Shown here: piece by piece, positions 6,014-10,965 of the stretch
Layout of the letters: each line of letters opens with the position of its first letter
Position numbering within the stretch: position 1 is the stretch's first letter
Origin: Candidatus Ratteibacteria bacterium
GTDB taxonomy: Bacteria; CAIJMQ01
Reading direction: 5' to 3'
NCBI GenBank assembly: GCA_028715665.1
Contig: JAQURI010000042.1
Location: forward strand, 1 to 10,965
Length of the DNA stretch: 10,965 bases
The notes under the pieces: model-generated
The model's input: only the letters and a program-made list of their open reading frames with translations
Told to the model about the DNA's origin: nothing
Database searches by the model: none
Made by a program: the position numbers and the translations under genes

Positions 6014-6115
6014 ATGGGAAGAAAAAACAGAAATCGCAAGCAGAAAAAAAATAAGTTGAGATGGCGTTCCAAAAAAGCGAGTCATCGCAGGTTGCCCGGA
6101 ATGGGGAAGGGATAA
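6014..6115 (+). CDS. 33-residue strongly basic protein of unknown family
   Basis: The ORF begins with ATG 6014 behind GAGGT (6004-6008) and ends in TAA at 6113-6115. The protein starts MGRKNRNRKQKKNKLRWRSK and ends SHRRLPGMGKG. It has about seventeen Lys/Arg residues, no acidic residue and a single Trp. Such composition is typical of small ribosomal or other RNA-binding proteins (compare bL34, bTHX or bS22), but I cannot match it to any of them. The perfect promoter, short leader and ribosome site argue for high expression. It faces lon across a heptamer array and has no partner on its strand. The transcript could instead be a regulatory RNA, with the ORF a by-product. The coding call rests on promoter, ribosome site and composition. 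Confidence 0.68.
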   Translation: MGRKNRNRKQKKNKLRWRSKKASHRRLPGMGKG

Positions 6116-6164
6116 AAAACAGAAATCAGATGACAGATATCAGATAACAAATTATTTCTGTTTT
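6116..6164. terminator. AT-rich inverted repeat between convergent genes (weak bidirectional terminator?)
   Basis: AAAACAGAAAT (6116-6126) and ATTTCTGTTTT (6154-6164) are exact inverted 11-mers with a 27-base loop. Each arm ends in a T-run in its own transcription direction, longer for lon (six T on the minus strand at 6119-6114). The stem is mostly A-T pairs, so it is weak for intrinsic termination. It is nonetheless the only candidate between the basic ORF and lon. Confidence 0.4.
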
Positions 6165-6175
6165 CTGTTCTCTGG
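6120..6175. repeat. Array of eight heptamers with inverted halves
   Basis: Read in sevens from 6120 the sequence is CAGAAAT, CAGATGA, CAGATAT, CAGATAA, CAAATTA, TTTCTGT, TTTCTGT, TCTCTGG. The first four to five units follow CAGAWNN. The last three are the reverse-complement type, all in one 7-base phase. The right half lies inside lon and encodes its last residues (ENRKQK and stop). Confidence 0.7.
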
Positions 6176-8530
6176 CTTCCGTGTTCTGTTTAGGGCGTGC
6201 GCTAAGACTTCGTCGAGGTTTTTTACGAATGTAAATTTTAGTTGTTTTCTGATGTGATTCGGCAGTTCTTCCAAATCTTTCTCGTTCTTTTCGGGTAAAA
6301 TTATCTCTTTTATCTGCGCACGCGAGGCAGCGAGCACTTTTTCTTTTATTCCGCCGACAGGTAAAACTTTCCCTTTCAATGTAATTTCCCCGGTCATAGC
6401 CACGTCATATTTAACCAGTTTCCCGGTTAGTAGAGACACGAGAGAAGTAGCCATAGCAACTCCAGCCGAAGGCCCGTCTTTAGGCACGGCGCCTTGCGGG
6501 ACATGGATATGTATATCGTTTTTCTCGAAGAAATTTTCATCAATCTTCAGTCTCTTGGCTTTAGAACGCACATAAGACAGAGCAGCTTTTGCTGATTCTT
6601 GCATAGTTTGCCCTAATTGACCAGTCAAGGTAAGTCCTTTCTTCCCGCTCATTTTATTCGCTTCTATAAAAAGGATTTCCCCGCCTTGAGGTGTCCATGC
6701 AAGTCCCGTTGCTACCCCGGGTTCGGATGTGCGTTCTGCCATTTCTGAGAAAAATTTTACCGGACCAAGATAAGAAGCAATATTCTTGTCATTAACTTTA
6801 AAAGGCCCCTTCTTGCCTTTTGCGGTTTCTTTCGCGATTTTTCTCAAGATATTGGCGATTTCTCTTTCTACATTTCTTACGCCGGCTTCTCGAGTATACT
6901 CTCGTATGATTTTACTAATGGCAGAATCGGTTATTTCTAAATCTTCCGCCCTGAGTCCGTTTTCTTTTATCTGGCGCGGAAGAAGGAATTTTTGGGCAAT
7001 CATCAATTTTTCTTCTTGGGGATAACCGGGCAGTTCCAATACTTCCATCCTGTCCAACAATGCCGGAGGGATGGTGTCTAAGATGTTTGCGGTAGTGATG
7101 AACATTACTTTGGAAAGGTCGAATGAAACATCTAAATAATGGTCACTGAAAGAATGATTCTGTTCCGGGTCCAACACTTCAAGCAATGCGGATGCCGGGT
7201 CTCCCCTGAAATCAATGCCTATTTTATCTACTTCGTCCAGCATAAACACGGGATTGTTCGTGCCTGCCCGTCTTATACCCTGTATTATATTTCCGGGGAG
7301 AGCCCCTATATATGTTCTCCTATGTCCCCTTATTTCCGCTTCGTCTCGGATTCCGCCCAGCGACATGCGTATGAATTTCCTGCCCAGAGCTCTGGCAATA
7401 GACTGCCCTAATGATGTTTTTCCGACCCCCGGGGGACCTATGAAGCACAAGATAGGCCCTTTTGTGTCTTTCTTTAGTTTTCTCACCGCCAAAAATTCCA
7501 GGATCCTGTCTTTTACTTTATCCAAATCATAGTGGTCTTCATTCAGGACTTTTGCGGCTTGTTCTATGTCAAGGTTGTCTTTTGTGCTTTTCTTCCAAGG
7601 GACCGAAACCAACCAGTCGAGGTATGTGCGGATTACGTGATATTCGGCGGCTTGCGGCGGAAGTTTGTCCAACCTGTCGAGTTCCCTCTTTGCTTCTTTC
7701 ATCGCGTCGGGTGTCATACCTGATTCTTCAATTTGTTTTTTGAGCTCTTTTATCTCTATGGCATGTTCGTCTTCTTCGCCGAGTTCCTTCCTTATGGATT
7801 CCAATTGCTGTCTTAAAAAATATTCGCGCTGTGCTTTGCCGAGTTTCGATTTAGTCTCTTCTTGGATTTTGGACTGCAGCTTGAGAACTTCCAGTTCCTT
7901 ATTTAAGAATACAGATACTTTGTTCAATCTTTCTATCGGGTCAAAAGTTTCCAATATGTCCTGTTGTTCCTGGGTAGTAAGAGGAAGATTTGCGACAATA
8001 AAGTCCGCTAATCTGCCGGGTTCTTTGATATTTATTGCGGTTATATAACTTTCTTCCTCCGGAATTTTGGGCGATAAAGAAACCGCTTTTTGGAATTGAT
8101 GCAGGAGATTTCTCATCCTGGCTTCTATTTCGGGAGTATTCGGTTTTTGTTCTTCCTTTATGGTTTTTATTTGGGCTTTGATGTATGGTTCCTTTTGAAC
8201 GAATTTTTCTATCTCTATCCTTTCCAGCCCCTGCGCCAGAAGGTATACCGTGTTTGTAGGCAGTTTGAACATTTTGACTATCCGGGCCAAAGTCCCGAAT
8301 TTATAAAGGTTTTCATATTGGGGGTCTTCTTCCGTCTTTTTCTTTTGAAGGACTAAACCGCAGAGTTTGTCCCCTATGGACACATCGTCCACAAGTTTTA
8401 CGCTTGTGGGTCTGCCTACAGTTATCGGCACCGTTATGCCGGGAAAGACAACGATATCTCTTAAAGGCAGAATCGGAATTTCCTTATTTGGGATATTTAA
8501 TTCCACATCAACGGTCCCTTGTTCGAACAT
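6152..8530 (-). CDS. lon: ATP-dependent protease Lon (LonA)
   Basis: A 792-residue LonA protease, which unfolds and degrades damaged and short-lived regulatory proteins in the cytoplasm. From ATG 8530 the order is an N-terminal substrate-binding domain (from IPILPLRDIVVFPG to about 205), a helical region (about 205-310), the AAA+ module with Walker A GPPGVGKT (365-372) and Walker B FMLDEVD (Asp432-Glu433), and the protease domain. The catalytic Ser688 lies in PKDGPSAG. Lys731, 43 residues later in GGIKEK, completes the Ser-Lys dyad with the same spacing as in E. coli. All key residues are present, so it should be active. ATG 8530 has GAGG five bases upstream. A GTG at 8536 is in frame but lies within that ribosome site. 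The C-terminal tail (RTRKPENRKQK) is basic and partly encoded by the heptamer array. It follows hsp20 by 21 bases. Confidence 0.98.
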   Translation of the reverse strand: MFEQGTVDVELNIPNKEIPILPLRDIVVFPGITVPITVGRPTSVKLVDDVSIGDKLCGLVLQKKKTEEDPQYENLYKFGTLARIVKMFKLPTNTVYLLAQGLERIEIEKFVQKEPYIKAQIKTIKEEQKPNTPEIEARMRNLLHQFQKAVSLSPKIPEEESYITAINIKEPGRLADFIVANLPLTTQEQQDILETFDPIERLNKVSVFLNKELEVLKLQSKIQEETKSKLGKAQREYFLRQQLESIRKELGEEDEHAIEIKELKKQIEESGMTPDAMKEAKRELDRLDKLPPQAAEYHVIRTYLDWLVSVPWKKSTKDNLDIEQAAKVLNEDHYDLDKVKDRILEFLAVRKLKKDTKGPILCFIGPPGVGKTSLGQSIARALGRKFIRMSLGGIRDEAEIRGHRRTYIGALPGNIIQGIRRAGTNNPVFMLDEVDKIGIDFRGDPASALLEVLDPEQNHSFSDHYLDVSFDLSKVMFITTANILDTIPPALLDRMEVLELPGYPQEEKLMIAQKFLLPRQIKENGLRAEDLEITDSAISKIIREYTREAGVRNVEREIANILRKIAKETAKGKKGPFKVNDKNIASYLGPVKFFSEMAERTSEPGVATGLAWTPQGGEILFIEANKMSGKKGLTLTGQLGQTMQESAKAALSYVRSKAKRLKIDENFFEKNDIHIHVPQGAVPKDGPSAGVAMATSLVSLLTGKLVKYDVAMTGEITLKGKVLPVGGIKEKVLAASRAQIKEIILPEKNEKDLEELPNHIRKQLKFTFVKNLDEVLAHALNRTRKPENRKQK

Positions 8531-8551
8531 AAGCACCTCATTTAGATAATT

Positions 8552-8974
8552 CTATTTTTCTTTTGCTTTAGGTATTCTAACTTCCAGAATTCCGTTATTT
8601 ACGGTAGCTTTGAAAGGTTTTTTCAAATCGATAGGGATAAAAATAGGAATGACCGATTCGAAAGCGCCGTAATTTATTTCCATTTGTCTATATGCAATTT
8701 TATTTTCTTGAGAGATTTCTTTGCGTATGCCCCTAATTATCAGTCTGTCTCCTTGAGTAAAGATTTCTATATCTTCTTTGTTTACTCCGGCTATTTCCAC
8801 TTTTACTACCAAATCCGTTTTTGTTTCGTATATGTCAGTGTAGGGATACCATAGATGGGGTAGCGGTGAAATAAAAAAAGAAGTTTTAAAAGAAGAAAAA
8901 TGGCGAAAAATCCTTTTTATATCGGTCTCGACTTTTTTTATTTCTTTCGAAATACCGTCTTTGTTAGATGCCAT
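8552..8974 (-). CDS. Small heat-shock protein (Hsp20 / alpha-crystallin family)
   Basis: A 140-residue small heat-shock protein that holds unfolding proteins in an ATP-independent way. After an N-terminal arm rich in Phe/Ile comes the alpha-crystallin domain, about residues 45-138: PYTDIYETKTDLVVKVEIAG, DIEIFTQGDRLIIRGIR, RQMEINYGAFESVIPI, and the diagnostic FKATVNNGILEVRIPK near the end. The usual I-x-I tail motif is not evident, since the protein stops just after the domain (KAKEK). ATG 8974 is preferred over the in-frame ATG at 8980 because AGGA lies 7 bases before it and only about 1 base before the other. The stop is 21 bases from the lon start, so hsp20 and lon form a chaperone-protease operon. 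Confidence 0.96.
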   Translation of the reverse strand: MASNKDGISKEIKKVETDIKRIFRHFSSFKTSFFISPLPHLWYPYTDIYETKTDLVVKVEIAGVNKEDIEIFTQGDRLIIRGIRKEISQENKIAYRQMEINYGAFESVIPIFIPIDLKKPFKATVNNGILEVRIPKAKEK

Positions 8975-9004
8975 GACCATTTCCTGTTTTTTAGCTTTGG
9001 AGAA

Positions 9005-9033
9005 ATCTTATCACAACAAAAGTCATCATACAA
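9005..9033 (-). promoter_or_regulatory. Promoter of the hsp20-lon operon
   Basis: On the minus strand TTGTAT (9033-9028), a 17-base spacer and TAAGAT (9010-9005) preceded by TG (TGATAAGAT) form an extended -10 promoter. The predicted start is near 8998, about 24 bases before ATG 8974. It does not resemble a sigma-32 heat-shock promoter. Confidence 0.6.
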
Positions 9034-9038
9034 TCAAC

Positions 9039-9053
9039 AGATTTCTGAAATCT
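9039..9053. repeat. Perfect palindrome upstream of the hsp20 promoter (operator candidate)
   Basis: AGATTTC-T-GAAATCT is a perfect 7-1-7 inverted repeat between the ogt stop and the -35 box of hsp20. A third copy of the half-site (GAAATCT, 9002-9008) overlaps the -10 box. This could be a stress-regulator site. As a terminator for ogt it would be poor, with no T-run on the minus strand. It is not a CIRCE element. Confidence 0.45.
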
Positions 9054-9059
9054 ATTGAC

Positions 9060-9587
9060 CTATATCGCCTTTTCTAATTTCAATAATTTTCTTTTTATGT
9101 CTTCTCCGGGACCGTAACGTCCCAGTTTTCCGTCGGATTTAATTACTCTGTGGCATGGGATAAAAAGCGGAATCGGGTTATTGGCCATAGCATTGCCGAC
9201 CGCCCGCACAGCTTTAGGGTTTCCCACTTTTTTTGCGATGAATTTATATGAATACATCTTTCCGTACGGGATTTGTCCCGTTTTCTCCCACACCTTAATC
9301 TGAAAAGGAGTGCCTGCCCGCCGTGTTTTTGGCGGGCCTTCTAAATCCAGTTTACATTTAAATGTTTTTAGGTTTCCTTTCAGGTAAGATTTTAATTCGC
9401 GTATCGCAGCGGCGTTTTTATCTTTTGATTTTGTTAATTTGCAAGCAGGGAATTTTTGCTTTAGTTTAAGCAAAAATTCCCTTTCCTTTGTCCCGATGTC
9501 CAAACAAACTATGCCTAAATTGGAAGAAGCAATTCCAATGGTTCCGATACCGGAATCAAAGACATTGTAAAAAATCTTATTCTGCAT
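9060..9587 (-). CDS. ogt: Methylated-DNA--[protein]-cysteine S-methyltransferase (O6-alkylguanine repair)
   Basis: A 175-residue suicide repair protein that moves alkyl groups from O6-alkylguanine or O4-alkylthymine in DNA to its own cysteine. The N-terminal ribonuclease-H-like domain covers residues 5-80 (VFDSGIGTIGIASSNLGIVC). The C-terminal DNA-binding domain begins at TPFQIKVWEKTGQIPYG (93 on), followed by AVRAVGNAMANNP, with Arg128 as the likely base-flipping residue. The acceptor Cys145 lies in PCHRV, and Glu172 closes the family's hydrogen-bond network. All active residues are present. Residues 85-92 (PPKTRRAG) are extra compared with the usual DLxGTPFQ join and are encoded by a palindromic insertion. 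No Shine-Dalgarno sequence precedes ATG 9587, but a TGATATAAT box does, so the mRNA is probably leaderless. It diverges from the NamZ-type gene. Confidence 0.97.
   Translation of the reverse strand: MQNKIFYNVFDSGIGTIGIASSNLGIVCLDIGTKEREFLLKLKQKFPACKLTKSKDKNAAAIRELKSYLKGNLKTFKCKLDLEGPPKTRRAGTPFQIKVWEKTGQIPYGKMYSYKFIAKKVGNPKAVRAVGNAMANNPIPLFIPCHRVIKSDGKLGRYGPGEDIKRKLLKLEKAI
9312..9339 (-). repeat. 24-base palindromic insertion within ogt, flanked by AGGC
   Basis: On the plus strand GCCCGCC (9316-9322), an 8-base loop and GGCGGGC (9331-9337) form a perfect 7-base-pair GC hairpin inside an AT-rich gene. On the coding strand AGGC stands at both edges (9339-9336 and 9315-9312). Removing 24 bases restores the normal family sequence LDLEG-TPFQ without a frameshift. 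Confidence 0.7.
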
Positions 9588-9594
9588 AATCGCA

Positions 9595-9603
9595 ATTATA
9601 TCA
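9595..9603 (-). promoter_or_regulatory. Extended -10 promoter of ogt, start at the ATG
   Basis: The minus strand reads TGATATAAT: a perfect TATAAT hexamer (9600-9595) with the TG extension. Transcription would start at about 9588-9587, the ATG itself. No -35 box is visible at normal spacing. Confidence 0.6.
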
Positions 9604-9663
9604 CCGACTTTAAGATTCCATTTGTTTTATATTCCTATTCCCCGATACTCTGATATTCGCCTA

Positions 9664-9692
9664 TTGCTACCCTTTAGTCTTGCGTGTAAAAT
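9664..9692 (+). promoter_or_regulatory. Promoter of the NamZ-type gene, start at the ATG
   Basis: TTGCTA (9664-9669), a 17-base spacer and TAAAAT (9687-9692) give a predicted start near 9699. ATG 9700 would then be the first codon of a leaderless mRNA. The two hexamers match consensus at four and five positions. Confidence 0.5.
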
Positions 9693-9699
9693 TATGCCT

Positions 9700-10914
9700 A
9701 TGCAACCGTCAAAATGGTTTTGGGGCGCATTTATCTCTCTCTTTCTGTTTGCAAACATTTCTTTTTGCGCAAATATTACTTTAGGCATAGAAACATTGCA
9801 GGAAGATACCGGGTATGTGGAAATTCTCAAAAACAAAAGGCTCGGGCTCATAACAAACCAGACGGGTGTTGATTCCAATTTGAAGTCCACTATAGATATC
9901 CTCCAGGAAAATCCAAACTTCAATCTTACGGCTCTTTTTGCGCCTGAACACGGCATAGGAGGAGATTTACTCGCCAACGAAAATGTGGCCCATTCTATGG
10001 ACGAAAAGACAAAATTGCCCGTATATTCTCTCTACGGTAAAACCCGGCAGCCCACCGAAGAAATGCTGGAAAAAGTGGATGTCCTTATTTTTGATATTCA
10101 GGACATAGGCGCCAGAACCTATACTTATATATCTACGCTGTTTCTGGCTATGGAGGCCGCAGATAAATACGGTAAAGAGTTTTTGGTTTTGGATAGACCC
10201 AATCCTTTGGGCGGATTGAATGTCGAGGGTCCGGTAATGAAAGACGAATACAAGAGTTTTATCGGCTTACTTCCGATTCCGATGGTCCATGGCATGACAG
10301 TAGGCGAACTCGCGAAGTTCGTAAATGGAGAATACAACATGAGCATTAAGCTGTCTGTCGTGCCTATGAAAAATTGGAAAAGAAACATGATTTGGGACGA
10401 CACGGGTCTTACTTGGATTCCGACTTCTCCGCACATCCCGACGGTTGATGCGGCTTTTTTCTATGCCGCGACGGGCACGATAAGCAGCGCTAATTTATCT
10501 AACGGAGTAGGGTATACTCTTCCGTTTCAGTTAATCGGCGGTGAATGGATTGACCCTTATAAATTAGCGGATGCGTTGAATTCCAAGAACCTTCCCGGTG
10601 TAAAATTTCAGCCGTACTGGTTCAAACCTTTTTATTCGACATTCAAGGACAAAGAACTTAAAGGCGTTAGATTAGTTCTTACCGACAAAAAAGTTTTTCA
10701 GCCAGTTAAAACTTCGCTTGAGATATTAATTTCATTACAGTCGCTTTATCCCGACGTCTGCAAGCCGCCGCGGGATTTAACCCAGATATGGGGTGTGGAC
10801 TATATTTTTACAAATGTTAAAGAAGGCAAAACCGCCGATGAAATTATAAAAAGTTGGCAGGAAGATTTGACTAAATTCAAAGAAAAAAGGGAAAAATATC
10901 TGTTGTATAAGTAA
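9700..10914 (+). CDS. namZ: DUF1343 / NamZ-type exo-beta-N-acetylmuramidase, secreted
   Basis: A 404-residue exported protein of the DUF1343 family. The characterised member, Bacillus subtilis NamZ (YbbC), removes N-acetylmuramic acid from the non-reducing end of peptidoglycan fragments, feeding muropeptide recycling. From ATG 9700 a signal peptide spans residues 1-24 (WFWGAFISLFLFANISFCA). Family blocks follow: KNKRLGLITNQTGVDSN (53-56 NQTG), LFAPEHGIGGD (Glu83-His84, likely active-site residues), VDVLIFDIQDIGARTYTYIS, and VLDRPNPLGG with VEGP. The C-terminal half contains WIPTSPHIPT and GVGYTLPFQLIGGEW. The length is normal. The frame can be extended 26 codons to a TTG at 9622, but that would bury the signal peptide and neither start has a Shine-Dalgarno sequence. 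The enzymatic role is by homology. The location is likely periplasmic. Confidence 0.92.
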   Translation: MQPSKWFWGAFISLFLFANISFCANITLGIETLQEDTGYVEILKNKRLGLITNQTGVDSNLKSTIDILQENPNFNLTALFAPEHGIGGDLLANENVAHSMDEKTKLPVYSLYGKTRQPTEEMLEKVDVLIFDIQDIGARTYTYISTLFLAMEAADKYGKEFLVLDRPNPLGGLNVEGPVMKDEYKSFIGLLPIPMVHGMTVGELAKFVNGEYNMSIKLSVVPMKNWKRNMIWDDTGLTWIPTSPHIPTVDAAFFYAATGTISSANLSNGVGYTLPFQLIGGEWIDPYKLADALNSKNLPGVKFQPYWFKPFYSTFKDKELKGVRLVLTDKKVFQPVKTSLEILISLQSLYPDVCKPPRDLTQIWGVDYIFTNVKEGKTADEIIKSWQEDLTKFKEKREKYLLYK

Positions 10915-10924
10915 GGAGGTATAT

Positions 10925-10965
10925 ATGTCCACTTGCACGAAATGTCTTAAGAAAGAAGCAAATAT
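10925..10965 (+). CDS. Start of an unidentified gene with an N-terminal CxxC (cut by the window edge)
   Basis: ATG 10925 follows an excellent ribosome site (AAGGAGGT, 10913-10920) that overlaps the stop codon of the NamZ-type gene, so the two are likely co-transcribed and coupled. Only MSTCTKCLKKEAN is visible. Cys4 and Cys7 form a CxxC that could bind zinc or be redox-active. The protein is too short to name. Confidence 0.6.
   Translation, partial: MSTCTKCLKKEAN

Noticed and set aside
6101..6130. ATGGGGAAGGGA resembling the start (MGKG) of ribosomal protein bTHX
   Set aside because: A stop codon follows at once, and the downstream sequence has no further similarity in any frame.
8981..9059. 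CIRCE element or sigma-32 promoter before hsp20
   Set aside because: Neither the TTAGCACTC/GAGTGCTAA repeat nor a CTTGAAA...CCCCAT pattern is present.
9622..9699. 26-codon N-terminal extension of the NamZ-type protein from a TTG
   Set aside because: It would put the signal peptide in the interior, overlaps the predicted promoter and has no ribosome site.
1..10965. CRISPR array, tRNA or rRNA genes, insertion sequences, toxin-antitoxin or phage genes
   Set aside because: None was seen on either strand; the heptamer array is far too short in its units to be a CRISPR.

Overview
The window is an AT-rich bacterial chromosome segment with dense gene packing and no rRNA, tRNA, CRISPR array or transposase. 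Outer-membrane and peptidoglycan-anchoring proteins (an OmpA-LysM protein, lipoproteins, an AsmA-like protein) point to a Gram-negative, diderm cell. The pilin N-terminus and the Trp-rich segment of the OmpA-LysM protein resemble, from memory only, proteins of uncultured lineages such as Omnitrophota. That placement is tentative.

Bases 1-3513 (minus strand) hold a run of seven closely spaced genes read leftward: OmpA-LysM protein, peptidoglycan-binding lipoprotein, small cupin, 59-residue ferritin-like protein, PEBP/YbhB-type protein, short AsmA-like membrane protein, and a lipoprotein cut by the window edge. This looks like an envelope and stress operon. A probable extended -10 promoter lies at 3557-3565, with a tandem GGGTAGTA repeat upstream of it.

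Bases 3690-5856 (plus strand) hold an orphan type IV pilin-like gene with a clear promoter, a hairpin in its leader and a strong terminator. It is followed by a multi-membrane-spanning GT-C-like glycosyltransferase. At 5958-6115 a perfect consensus sigma-70-type promoter drives a 33-codon, very basic ORF. That ORF converges on lon across a 56-base array of heptamers whose arms are inverted.

Bases 6152-9587 (minus strand) hold a protein-quality-control pair, hsp20 then lon, preceded by ogt (O6-alkylguanine-DNA alkyltransferase). The ogt reading frame carries what looks like a 24-base in-frame palindromic insertion. Diverging from ogt is a DUF1343/NamZ-type muramidase gene. Promoter positions suggest that both divergent genes are transcribed almost exactly from their ATG, i.e. 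leaderless. The window ends in the first codons of a gene with an N-terminal CxxC motif.

The features most worth a second look are the palindromic insertion in ogt, the heptamer array at the lon 3' end, the tiny basic protein with its consensus promoter, the leaderless divergent pair, and the mini-ferritin. No complete novel defence or mobile system is evident.
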